The notes beneath the pieces are model-generated. The model worked only from the letters and a program-made list of their open reading frames with translations, had not been told where the DNA came from and made no database searches. Positions 56,749 through 64,000 of a stretch of 64,000 bases of DNA are shown here, piece after piece (the stretch's first letter is position 1; every line of letters begins with the position of its first letter). The stretch is from CAZLRH01 sp964562015 (lineage in GTDB: Bacteria; Verrucomicrobiota; Verrucomicrobiia; Opitutales; JABDGR01). Where the stretch lies: contig CAZLRH010000001.1 of the NCBI GenBank assembly GCA_964562015.1, forward strand, positions 124,001 through 188,000, in the 5' to 3' direction. Made by a program: the position numbers and the translations under genes.

Positions 56749-59700
56749 ACCGTCAATTTTGCGTCATTACTGGTGGCTTTGCCAAAAGCGTTCGTGATCA
56801 CGACGCGGTAACGGCCGCCATTGACGATGCTGGCGCTCTTAATCATCAATTGGCGGGTGGTCGTGCCTTTCTGCAACACGCTGTCATGGAGTTTAGTGTT
56901 ATTGTGGAACCAGGTGAACTGGAGAGGGCCGTCACCGTTCGCGCCCGCGGCGAACCGAACCGTGGCGCCTCGTTTGACCGCCACATCCCGGGGCTGGCTG
57001 GTAATCGTGGGCGGGGACTGGACGACCAGTTTAATGGCCTGGGACGTTATATTTCCACCGTCGCCACTGACCACCAGCCGGTAGGCGCCCATGTCGCTTG
57101 CGCTCAAATTGGCCATGCGCAAACTTGCAGTATCAACCCCGCTGAGGTTGCCGCCATTGGCGAGATTGACGCCGTTTTTCTGCCACTGGAAGGTGAGATT
57201 GGCGCCATGCGCCGTCACGCTTAAAACCGCCGACTGCCCGGCCTTCTTGGTCAGGTCAGTGCGCGGAAGTAAAATCGTGGGCGGGTCGGGTAAAACGACG
57301 GGCGGGGGATCAATGGGCGGAGGTGGATCGAGGAAGGCGGGCAACGTGGTGACGGTGACCACGTTGCTCCAATCCGAGGTGGTCCACGGAGTGTTGGCCA
57401 TCACGCGGAAAGAGTAGGTGGTATTTTCCGTCAACCCAGAAACCATAAAGGCATTCGGCAAAAAGCCCACTCGATTAGTGGTGTTGGACCAGTCGTCGGC
57501 GTCACTGAGTCGCACCTGCAAAGTGAAGCCCAGCCTTAAGGCGCTCGAACTCTCGCTCCAATTCAAAATGGCGGTCGTGGCGCCGATCCGGCCGGCGGCC
57601 AGCACCGGGGTCGCAAGATCGGCTTGGGGGCCCAAGCTGAAGTAACGAATATCCGCCCCCGCCGCCGCCACGAGCTTGCCGGAGTTCGAATTGAAGGCGC
57701 TTACTTCAGTCGCAACCGGCATCGGAGCCACCACCGCCTTCGTCACGGTGTCGTAAATCTTGGTCTCGGAAAAAGCGAATCGGCCGTCCGCCGAAGCGGA
57801 GTACACCTCATCAGATGTGTTCCACAGCACGTTGAGGTTCGCATCGAAAACGCCCCCATTCCAGAATATGCGGCTGCCATCGTCCGACATCACCACCGTG
57901 CGGGAACCGAAATAATACACCGGCTGCACTTGGACCGAGCCCATGGCATAGAATTGATCCGCCACGGTATCATACTTGTGCAGGGAGGCATTGGAAATAT
58001 CGTCATCGCCATGATAATAGTAGCGACCGGTGGGATCATACGCACCTCCGCCTTGCCGGGCGCCCGTGGTCCCCACCACCGTGCCGGTGCTGGTGTCGAA
58101 CACGGATAGATCGATCCATTGGTCCTCTTCTTCAATCAGCAAACGATCCGGACCACCCGCGGAAATGCGGTATACGTCGCCACCGCCATAGCCCATGGGC
58201 TGCGCCGGGACGAACGAATACGTGCGCACGACGGCAAAGGAATCAAGGTCAACGGCCACGAGCGCGCCAATCTCATAATCCGCCACGTAGACGCGATTGT
58301 CCCCGTGATGAATGGCCAAATCCGTCACGCCTCGCCCGACCGGGACAACGCGGGTGATGGCCTCTTGCTGGCTATCCAATTCGACCAGATAGGCCCGATC
58401 CGTCGCTTGCGAGGCATCCTCACTGATGGCATAGACCAAATTGGAAGCAGGGTCGGAACGCATCATCGTCACGGCCAGCGAATCCACCTGCAAGTGGACG
58501 GGAATCACATACGGCCCGGATGGCGTGGAAAGGGTGATATTGGCCTGATACGCTCCCGCCGCCAATTGGGAGGCATCGATATGGACGCCCAACGTGGCCG
58601 GTGTAACCCCGTTGGACTGGATAAAGCTCATCCAGGACACCGAAGCATTGGCTGACCACGGAGTGCCGTCCGCCGCCGCGGTAAGGCTGATGGCCGCGCC
58701 CAGGTTAGCTTGGCCGTGCACGGTCGCGACGTCCAGCGCCGTGAGATTGCTGGCCACCGTGGAAACGGTGAAGCGGTGAACTTCACCCGGCACCACCTCG
58801 TTTGCCTCGACGGCGTCCACGCGCCAGAAATAGGTGTGCCCCGGCGTCAAGGGCGTCCCCAGCTCATAGGCCGAACCCACGATTTGCCCCAAATACTCCG
58901 GCGCACCGTTCCCGGCCGCCGCCACCGCCGACTCCGATTCGCCCAAGTAAATTTGATAATTGCCGATGCCGGGGAGCGCCGTCCATTCCAGCTGGGCCGG
59001 CGCCAGAGTGATCGATTGATCCACCGGAGACAAATCCCGGCCCAACACCGTATCTCCCAAAGCTTGCGGCAGATTGATAGACGTCAGGGTCCTCTCCACC
59101 GGATCGTAGAGGACCAAGCGCGAGTAATCCGACGTGACGACTTGGACCGTGCTGGTGGCCGGCAACTCGTAAACGCGATTACCGGTCGACCATTCATAAA
59201 TGGCTGCATCGGTGGAAATGATCTCGGCATTCGGGCTGAGGGCATAGACCGGCCCCGATAAAGAGCGCAACGTGGTGCCAATCGAATTGCCGCTCACGAC
59301 CAGTTGTTTGACCAATATCTTCTGATCGTCAGCGCTCATAAATATGGGCGTGTTCAATGGATCCCGTGAGAGCCCCGTGTTGGGATAGACCGAATTCGTA
59401 TGGGTAATAAACGTGAGGGTGCCGTTGGCCTGCACCGCGAATTGACAGAGAAAAGAATAGGCCGATCCGGCCGTCCACCCGTATTGCGCCCAGCCAAAGA
59501 GGGCGGTCTTGTCGCTGTTGAGCACGATTCCACCCAACCCGAAATCACTGTCCGGCGCCGCGGTGATATTCTGCGTCACCGTATGGGCTTGGCGGTCAAA
59601 CACGTGTAACACCGGAGCCCCGGCGCCGTCGGTATAGTATATGATATTGCCGCTGCCCAAGGCGAGATGGGCGGTGGTCGTGCCCGGCTCCCAATCCGAG

Positions 59701-60320
59701 TAAACCGGCAAAGCCAGCGTGTCTGTCAGGGCTAAGGCCTGTAGATCAACGACCGAAATTGCCTGATCCACACTGTTGATAACGAGCAACTCCTTGCCGT
59801 CGGCAGAAACCGCCAAATCGGTCGGATGGCTGCCCACGGTAAGGCTGCCGAGGTAGGTCTGCCGAATTGGATCAAAGATAACCACACAGCCTAAGCCGGA
59901 GCCATTTTGTTGCAGACCGTAGACGCGCGACCGCGTCTGGTCATCGCGCAAGGCGATGATATTGAGCGGGGCCAAGGTGGCCTGAATCGTGAGTTGGTCC
60001 GTCCTCCCGCCGCCGGTCAGGGTGATGTTGGCGGCGTAGCTGCTCTTGAGCAAGGCTGCGGTCTTGAAGGTGAGAACCAAGACACTGGCCTCCTTATCGA
60101 CTTGGCCACTGACCCAGGTGGAATCGGAGTGGACGGTCAAGGACGCGAGTTCATCAGCCGAATTGACGCTTATCGGAACCCTGAGGGGGACCTGATTTAC
60201 ACCCGGCACCAGCGCCACATTAATCTGTGTCGACCCCAAGTCGAAAGCCGCAGCCTCAAGCTGCCACAGGCAGCATACCAGCAGCAACAACAGGCGCGCA
60301 CGGCGGCAGAGGGGCTTCAT
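56742..60320 (-). CDS. Large secreted BACON / propeller / FN3 / Ig protein
   Basis: This gene encodes 1192 residues. The signal peptide is MKPLCRRARLLLLLV..., with cleavage near AAAFD (about 24). Domain order, by eye: BACON-like beta sandwich (about 28-115); first YncE-like beta-propeller (about 120-440, for example DLAVSADGKELLVIN); FN3-like (about 445-540, with HTYFWRVDAVEA); second BACON (about 545-650, SWMSFIQSNG); second propeller (about 655-910); FN3 (about 915-1010, TYSFRVMAN); a Pro-rich linker DPPPPIDPPP; then two Cys-less Ig-like domains (about 1029-1105 and 1106-1192). The module BACON-propeller-FN3 is present twice, so internal duplication is likely. It has no PEP-CTERM tail. A carbohydrate- or protein-binding surface role is inferred. 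Confidence 0.88.
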   Translation of the reverse strand: MKPLCRRARLLLLLVCCLWQLEAAAFDLGSTQINVALVPGVNQVPLRVPISVNSADELASLTVHSDSTWVSGQVDKEASVLVLTFKTAALLKSSYAANITLTGGGRTDQLTIQATLAPLNIIALRDDQTRSRVYGLQQNGSGLGCVVIFDPIRQTYLGSLTVGSHPTDLAVSADGKELLVINSVDQAISVVDLQALALTDTLALPVYSDWEPGTTTAHLALGSGNIIYYTDGAGAPVLHVFDRQAHTVTQNITAAPDSDFGLGGIVLNSDKTALFGWAQYGWTAGSAYSFLCQFAVQANGTLTFITHTNSVYPNTGLSRDPLNTPIFMSADDQKILVKQLVVSGNSIGTTLRSLSGPVYALSPNAEIISTDAAIYEWSTGNRVYELPATSTVQVVTSDYSRLVLYDPVERTLTSINLPQALGDTVLGRDLSPVDQSITLAPAQLEWTALPGIGNYQIYLGESESAVAAAGNGAPEYLGQIVGSAYELGTPLTPGHTYFWRVDAVEANEVVPGEVHRFTVSTVASNLTALDVATVHGQANLGAAISLTAAADGTPWSANASVSWMSFIQSNGVTPATLGVHIDASQLAAGAYQANITLSTPSGPYVIPVHLQVDSLAVTMMRSDPASNLVYAISEDASQATDRAYLVELDSQQEAITRVVPVGRGVTDLAIHHGDNRVYVADYEIGALVAVDLDSFAVVRTYSFVPAQPMGYGGGDVYRISAGGPDRLLIEEEDQWIDLSVFDTSTGTVVGTTGARQGGGAYDPTGRYYYHGDDDISNASLHKYDTVADQFYAMGSVQVQPVYYFGSRTVVMSDDGSRIFWNGGVFDANLNVLWNTSDEVYSASADGRFAFSETKIYDTVTKAVVAPMPVATEVSAFNSNSGKLVAAAGADIRYFSLGPQADLATPVLAAGRIGATTAILNWSESSSALRLGFTLQVRLSDADDWSNTTNRVGFLPNAFMVSGLTENTTYSFRVMANTPWTTSDWSNVVTVTTLPAFLDPPPPIDPPPVVLPDPPTILLPRTDLTKKAGQSAVLSVTAHGANLTFQWQKNGVNLANGGNLSGVDTASLRMANLSASDMGAYRLVVSGDGGNITSQAIKLVVQSPPTITSQPRDVAVKRGATVRFAAGANGDGPLQFTWFHNNTKLHDSVLQKGTTTRQLMIKSASIVNGGRYRVVITNAFGKATSNDAKLTVK

Positions 60321-60493
60321 TCAGGTCCCAAGCGGGTTGCTTAAGATTCAATTCTGCCTATCAGAACATACGTTTGGCGCAAGCCCTTTTGCCAACTCTG
60401 TTTCAGCGATTTGGATCCCTGGCAAAAAAATGCAAGGTGGTTACCCGGTCAGAAAATCCTTAGTTTCAGGGTTGCTCTGCCGATAGGCTTATA
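60321..60493. other. Divergent promoter region
   Basis: These 173 bases separate the divergent BACON/propeller gene and the SGNH-like gene. They must hold both promoters. I see AT-rich pockets (60345-60385 and 60485-60500) but no convincing -35/-10 pair. Confidence 0.4.
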
Positions 60494-61354
60494 TTGAGAA
60501 TTAAAACAGTGAATACCCCTCACTTCCGTCGGGCTTGCTCAAGGCCAGCGGCTATTTGTTTCATGCTGTGGCTGGGCGGCGCGTGCCTGGGTGGCGCCGA
60601 GATTCCGGCAATGTCCAGTGCGGCCGCCCTGGGGCTCAATACGACGGCGGCCCTCACCGCGAACGTGACCGGTCTCGCGGCCGCGCACGCCCCCAACACC
60701 GCGACGATTCCCGTGCCGCAACGCGCCATGGCCTATGCCATGCGCCACCAATTCCTGACCAACCGGGCCAAAGGCGGCGGCATCGAATTGCTGTTCCTCG
60801 GCGACACCCTTATCGAGCAATGGGAAGGCGTGGGCCGCGTGGCCTGGATGAAATATTACGGAAACTTAAAGGCGGCCAATTTTGGCGCTTTCGGCGACCG
60901 CATCCAAAACGTGCTTTGGCGGGTGCAACACGGCGAGGGCGAGGGCTTCACCCCCAAGGTGATCGTCCTGCTCGCCGGTCTCAACAACACCGGCTACGAA
61001 CGTGACGGGGTCACGCCCCGCAACACTTCCGCCGAGGCCGCCGAGGGTATCGCGGCACTGGTGACGGAGTTGCGGCAGCATTTCCCGGACGGAAAAATTC
61101 TCCTGCTCGGCCTGCTGCCGCACGGCGATCCGGGCACCGGCCCGCGCAACCAAGTGGCCGAAATCAATCGCGCCATCGCCAAGCTCGACGACGGCCAGCA
61201 CATTTTCTACCTGGATCTGGGTCCGAGCTTTCTCGATGAGAAGGGTAACTTTCGCGTGGGGGTCATGCAAGGCGACCGTACCCACCCGACGGTCCTGGGC
61301 TACGAGGTCTGGGCGCAGACGATGCAGCCGCTACTGACGAAGCTGTTGAAGTGA
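60494..61354 (+). CDS. Secreted SGNH/GDSL hydrolase-like protein with Thr at the nucleophile position
   Basis: This gene encodes 286 residues. The start is uncertain: TTG at 60494, or in-frame GTG at 60509. A signal peptide-like segment ends near residue 35. The core matches the PAF-acetylhydrolase-like GDSL group: block I FLGDT (101-105), where families have GDS; block II NFGAFGDRIQNVLWR (129-143); block III AGLNN (161-165); and block V DRTH (261-264). The catalytic Asp and His are kept, but the Ser is Thr105 (codon ACC). It may be inactive, or use Thr. SGNH enzymes often deacetylate polysaccharides or hydrolyse esters. A low-complexity Ala/Thr stretch (40-75) precedes the domain. Confidence 0.88.
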   Translation: MRIKTVNTPHFRRACSRPAAICFMLWLGGACLGGAEIPAMSSAAALGLNTTAALTANVTGLAAAHAPNTATIPVPQRAMAYAMRHQFLTNRAKGGGIELLFLGDTLIEQWEGVGRVAWMKYYGNLKAANFGAFGDRIQNVLWRVQHGEGEGFTPKVIVLLAGLNNTGYERDGVTPRNTSAEAAEGIAALVTELRQHFPDGKILLLGLLPHGDPGTGPRNQVAEINRAIAKLDDGQHIFYLDLGPSFLDEKGNFRVGVMQGDRTHPTVLGYEVWAQTMQPLLTKLLK

Positions 61355-61383
61355 GGGCGCGTGAACAGTGTGGCACAATAATT

Positions 61384-61486
61384 CTTCTCGCGCTGAGTCG
61401 CTGAGGCGCTGAGAAGAAAAAAGAGAAACCACAGATTACGCAGATTTCCGATTCCTGGAATCGGTGCAAATTTGTGAAATCTGTGG
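61384..61486. repeat. Compound intergenic palindromic repeat
   Basis: Several inverted repeats lie between convergent genes. CTTCTC...GAGAAG (61384-61416) has inner GCGC arms. CCACAGATT (61429-61437) pairs with AATCTGTGG (61478-61486). Within that lies the perfect palindrome CCGATTCC-T-GGAATCGG (61448-61464). The CACAGATT and CTCTGCGGCTCTGCG words (about 61500-61517) resemble dispersed intergenic repeats I recall from several bacterial phyla. It may also end both transcripts. Confidence 0.55.
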
Positions 61487-61571
61487 AAAAACTTTTCTCA
61501 TCTCTGCGGCTCTGCGCGAGCGAAATCGCCCCTCCGGCCAAAATCGTCCGCCTCAGGGAAACCGAGCCGCC

Positions 61572-63239
61572 TCACCGCACCGTCACGCGCGCGGTCGGGC
61601 TCTTGATGCTGCCGGCGGGGTTGGTCGCGACGACATGGTAGACACCCGTCTCCGCGCGAGAGAGATTTTTGAAGATGAGCGTATCCGTCTTGGCGCCATT
61701 GATTTGGCCGGCGGAATTTCGCACCACGGTGGCGCCCTTGAACCACTGGTAGGAAACCGGCTTGGTGGCCTGCACATTCACGACGATCGAGAGCGTGCCC
61801 TTGGTGCCGGCCGGAGCGGCGAAGGGCTGCGGGGGCACCAGAATGTGCAGAGGCGTCAGCTTGTTGACGACGGTGAGTTTGACTACGGCGCTGATGGTGC
61901 TGCCGCCGGGATTGGTGACAATCACGCGGTAAAAGCCGGCCTGGCTGGCGGCGACTTTAGTCAAGGTCAGCGTCGCGCTGTTCGCCCCCGGCAGGGGCAG
62001 GAAGCCGGTGAACCACTGATAGGTGAGCGGGCCACTGCTGCCGGTCACTACTACCGTGAAGGTGGCGGTCCGGCCCTTGCGCACGGTCTGCGGCTGTGGT
62101 TGGGTGTAAATATTCGGCACCTCCGGCTGCGGAATGGGCTGGAGGCCGATGATGCCGTCCTCAATGTCGAACATGACATTGAATTTATAAAACATGGCGA
62201 TGCCGGGATTCATACGGATACCGCCGCTGAGGTTTCCGTCCACCACAATCAAATTCTGCGCGCCGATGTTGCCGGTGAGATAGGAGAAAAAAGTCTGCAA
62301 GTCCGCGTTCTGCAATTTGAAAGATGTGCCCGGAAGGATGGTGCCGGTATTGCCGCCGCCATTAATGAGGGTGGAGGGAACGCTGCCGCCGGCCGCTTGA
62401 TTATTGTAGAAGACATTATTGTCGCCGCCGCCGGTGTCGAAAACCGTCGGGATGACGGCGGAAAAATTGCCGTTGCCGCTGAGCACCACGGTGGTGTTGC
62501 CGACTTGCGCCTTCTGGTAGGCGTTGTCGCCGGACGGCAGCATTTCGCCGGTGGCGTTCATCGCCAGTTGAATGGGAAACTGGGCGATGGTTTCGTTGCT
62601 CAAACCGACGATGAGATTGCCCGCGGACGCGCCCGCGCCGCCGGATTGCACAATGAAACCATTTTTCAGCCCCGGCCCGAGCACCAGTTGCGAAAGAACG
62701 GTCGCCAGCGTGCTGTTGCCATAAAGGGCGCCGCCAAAATTGCCGTAAGTGTCATCCGAGAGGGCCGTGTTGCCGCCGTCGACGCTGTTTTGCCAATTCG
62801 TGTAAGCTTGCAGCGGAGTATTGCTGCCGATCGCGATGATTTGGCCGACGTTGACGTTGGTCGCGGTGACGATGGCGTTGCCGTCCTGGTCGCCGATGGT
62901 CACGTTGGCGCTGACGACATTGTAGTTATAACCAGTACCGCTCGCGAATGAGAAATTGCCGTCGCCGTACGCGGTCGAATTGGTCGCGGCGGTCGTGCCG
63001 GGCCACCAGGCGGGGTTGTAAGTGGAGAAAACATTGGGAGAACCGGTGTCGAGCAGGTAGGGATTGATGTGCCCGCCATTCAGGCCCACGTAAATGATCA
63101 AATGTCCGGTGCCGCCGGAGGTCGTATCGTGGTAAATGGGAATGACGTAGGGCCCGGAAGAATCGGCGTGAACCAGCGAAGTCGCGAGGGCGAGCGCGCC
63201 CAGGGCAGTCAAACGGGTCAAACAGGGAAGGAAGTGCAT
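61572..63239 (-). CDS. Secreted bilobed aspartic-protease-like protein with two Ig-like domains
   Basis: This gene encodes 555 residues. The signal peptide is MHFLPCLTRLTALGAL..., with cleavage near VHA (25). Two hydrophobic-DTG motifs are spaced as in pepsin-like enzymes: LLDTGSPNVF (DTG 64-66) and VFDTGGGDNNVF (DTG 268-270). Before the linker comes MFDIEDGIIGLQP, like the closing strand of such proteases. Two Cys-less Ig-like domains follow (about 374-465 and 466-555). The last has NSAGQINGAKTDTLIFKNLS and ends in VTVR, like the tandem genes 45-60 kb away. Secretion, both Asp-Thr-Gly loops and the length of the front part support a protease-like fold. Activity is inferred; a PE_PGRS-type PecA relationship is possible. 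Confidence 0.8.
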   Translation of the reverse strand: MHFLPCLTRLTALGALALATSLVHADSSGPYVIPIYHDTTSGGTGHLIIYVGLNGGHINPYLLDTGSPNVFSTYNPAWWPGTTAATNSTAYGDGNFSFASGTGYNYNVVSANVTIGDQDGNAIVTATNVNVGQIIAIGSNTPLQAYTNWQNSVDGGNTALSDDTYGNFGGALYGNSTLATVLSQLVLGPGLKNGFIVQSGGAGASAGNLIVGLSNETIAQFPIQLAMNATGEMLPSGDNAYQKAQVGNTTVVLSGNGNFSAVIPTVFDTGGGDNNVFYNNQAAGGSVPSTLINGGGNTGTILPGTSFKLQNADLQTFFSYLTGNIGAQNLIVVDGNLSGGIRMNPGIAMFYKFNVMFDIEDGIIGLQPIPQPEVPNIYTQPQPQTVRKGRTATFTVVVTGSSGPLTYQWFTGFLPLPGANSATLTLTKVAASQAGFYRVIVTNPGGSTISAVVKLTVVNKLTPLHILVPPQPFAAPAGTKGTLSIVVNVQATKPVSYQWFKGATVVRNSAGQINGAKTDTLIFKNLSRAETGVYHVVATNPAGSIKSPTARVTVR

Positions 63240-63293
63240 GAGGAAAATAAAAGAGCGGAAGGAATTTCAAGTCAGGCCCAATTCTTAAACGGG

Positions 63294-64000
63294 TCAATCT
63301 TCAAACGAGCGGACTTTTGCAGTGTCGCGGTGCAGGTGTCGGCGCGCTGAAGCCACGACGAGCGCGAGCAGCCCGGCGGACCCGGCCCAGGCGCCGGGTT
63401 CAGGAATGGCGATGGCAAACACCGTGCCGTAGGCGAGGGAACCATCGGGGTCAAACGCGCCGCCCGCCGAAGTGGTCCCGAAGAGTTCGGTGCCGTCGGC
63501 ACTGGGGGTGAGATTATCGCGCGGGTTGATGCCGGTGGAAAAGTCGAGTGAAGCCAGGACACGGTAATCGGAACCGTCGAAATTCATGGCGAAGATGCTG
63601 CCATTGCCACTGGCGCCGCCGTTAAACGTGGTGCCATAAAAAACGCCGTTGAACAGCAGCAGCGAACCGTAGGGCCCGACGCCGTCATCGGTCACCAGCG
63701 GGTCACCAAACGAATGCAGCAAGGTCAAATTGCCACCCGTTTCATCGAGGGAAAAAAGCGTGCCCTGGCCGTTGGCGCCGCCCACCTGGGTCAGCCCGTA
63801 CAACGTCGTGCCCACACGCAGCAGGCTCCCGTGTTTGGCAAATCCGGGCGACGAGGGATCGCTGCTATTGAGCGAAAGGAGTGTCTGGTACGTCGCCGCC
63901 GGGTCGGGGGCAAACGGATCGAAGCGGAACACCGCGCCATTTCCGTAAAGGCCACCGGTCCGCCCGATGCCGAGCAGGTAAGTGCCGGTGCTGTCCCACG
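63294..64000 (-). CDS. GloVer-repeat extracellular protein with PEP-CTERM anchor (5' end beyond window)
   Basis: The frame runs off the right edge; the GTG at 63932 lies inside a repeat (GNGAVFRFD), so the start is outside the window. The repeats match the GloVer (Gloeobacter/Verrucomicrobia) extracellular repeat: GGxxGxGTLFSLDxxGGNLTLLHSF, then PYGSLLLFNGVFYGTT and NGGASGNGSIFAMNFDG. These form a propeller-like structure. The C-terminus is IPEPGAW, then a hydrophobic helix (AGLLALVVAS), ARRH and a further tail ending SFED. This fits a PEP-CTERM signal with an unusually long tail, as in the giant protein. Cell-surface location is inferred. Confidence 0.88.
   Translation of the reverse strand, partial: WDSTGTYLLGIGRTGGLYGNGAVFRFDPFAPDPAATYQTLLSLNSSDPSSPGFAKHGSLLRVGTTLYGLTQVGGANGQGTLFSLDETGGNLTLLHSFGDPLVTDDGVGPYGSLLLFNGVFYGTTFNGGASGNGSIFAMNFDGSDYRVLASLDFSTGINPRDNLTPSADGTELFGTTSAGGAFDPDGSLAYGTVFAIAIPEPGAWAGSAGLLALVVASARRHLHRDTAKVRSFED

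Noticed and set aside
61464..62951. 495-codon + strand frame
   Set aside because: It is antisense to the aspartic-protease-like/Ig gene, whose signal peptide, DTG motifs and Ig domains make the minus strand the coding one.

Overview
The window looks like a chromosomal piece of a Verrucomicrobiota bacterium, most likely Opitutales-like. This is inferred from gene content: GloVer-type and autotransporter-associated beta-strand repeats, PEP-CTERM anchors, several secreted proteins ending in Cys-less Ig-like domains, and start codons that almost never have a Shine-Dalgarno motif. No taxonomic marker gene is present, so this is an inference. I see no phage, transposase, CRISPR or plasmid functions.

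Layout. (1) 1-9.7 kb: four tandem paralogous genes on the + strand for secreted propeller/Ig proteins. The first is cut by the window edge, and each gene has its own near-identical terminator. (2) 9.8-15.1 kb: a minus-strand four-gene operon encoding a PspA/IM30-like protein, a substrate-binding-OmpA fusion, a membrane coiled-coil protein and a two-lobed AAA+ ATPase. It looks like an envelope-maintenance or stress module. (3) 15.37 kb: a CAT-anticodon tRNA, probably tRNA-Ile2. (4) 15.6-46.8 kb: one uninterrupted minus-strand ORF of about 10,400 codons. It encodes a giant beta-helix repeat protein with a signal peptide and a PEP-CTERM anchor, and it has higher-order repeats about 3.3 kb apart. 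(5) 46.8-47.8 kb: a long gene-free stretch. (6) 47.8-49.0 kb: an SPFH/band-7 membrane protein with a ribbon-helix-helix partner. (7) 49.3-52.5 kb: a membrane-anchored helical-repeat protein and two paralogous membrane proteins of unknown function. (8) 52.6-56.7 kb: two tandem TMTC-like membrane glycosyltransferase/TPR proteins. (9) 56.7-64 kb: a large BACON/propeller/FN3/Ig protein, an SGNH hydrolase-like protein with Thr in place of the catalytic Ser, a bilobed aspartic-protease-like protein fused to Ig domains, and the 3' part of a GloVer/PEP-CTERM protein.

The common theme is the cell envelope and surface. Most of the coding length is exported, repeat-built, Asn/Ser/Thr/Gly-rich protein. 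Around it lie genes plausibly for membrane upkeep (PspA operon, SPFH) and glycosylation (TMTC-like). The strongest leads are the modular architecture of the giant ORF, the PspA/SBP-OmpA/coiled-coil/AAA+ operon, the DTG/DTG-Ig protein, and the enrichment of N-x-S/T sequons in exported proteins but not cytoplasmic ones.
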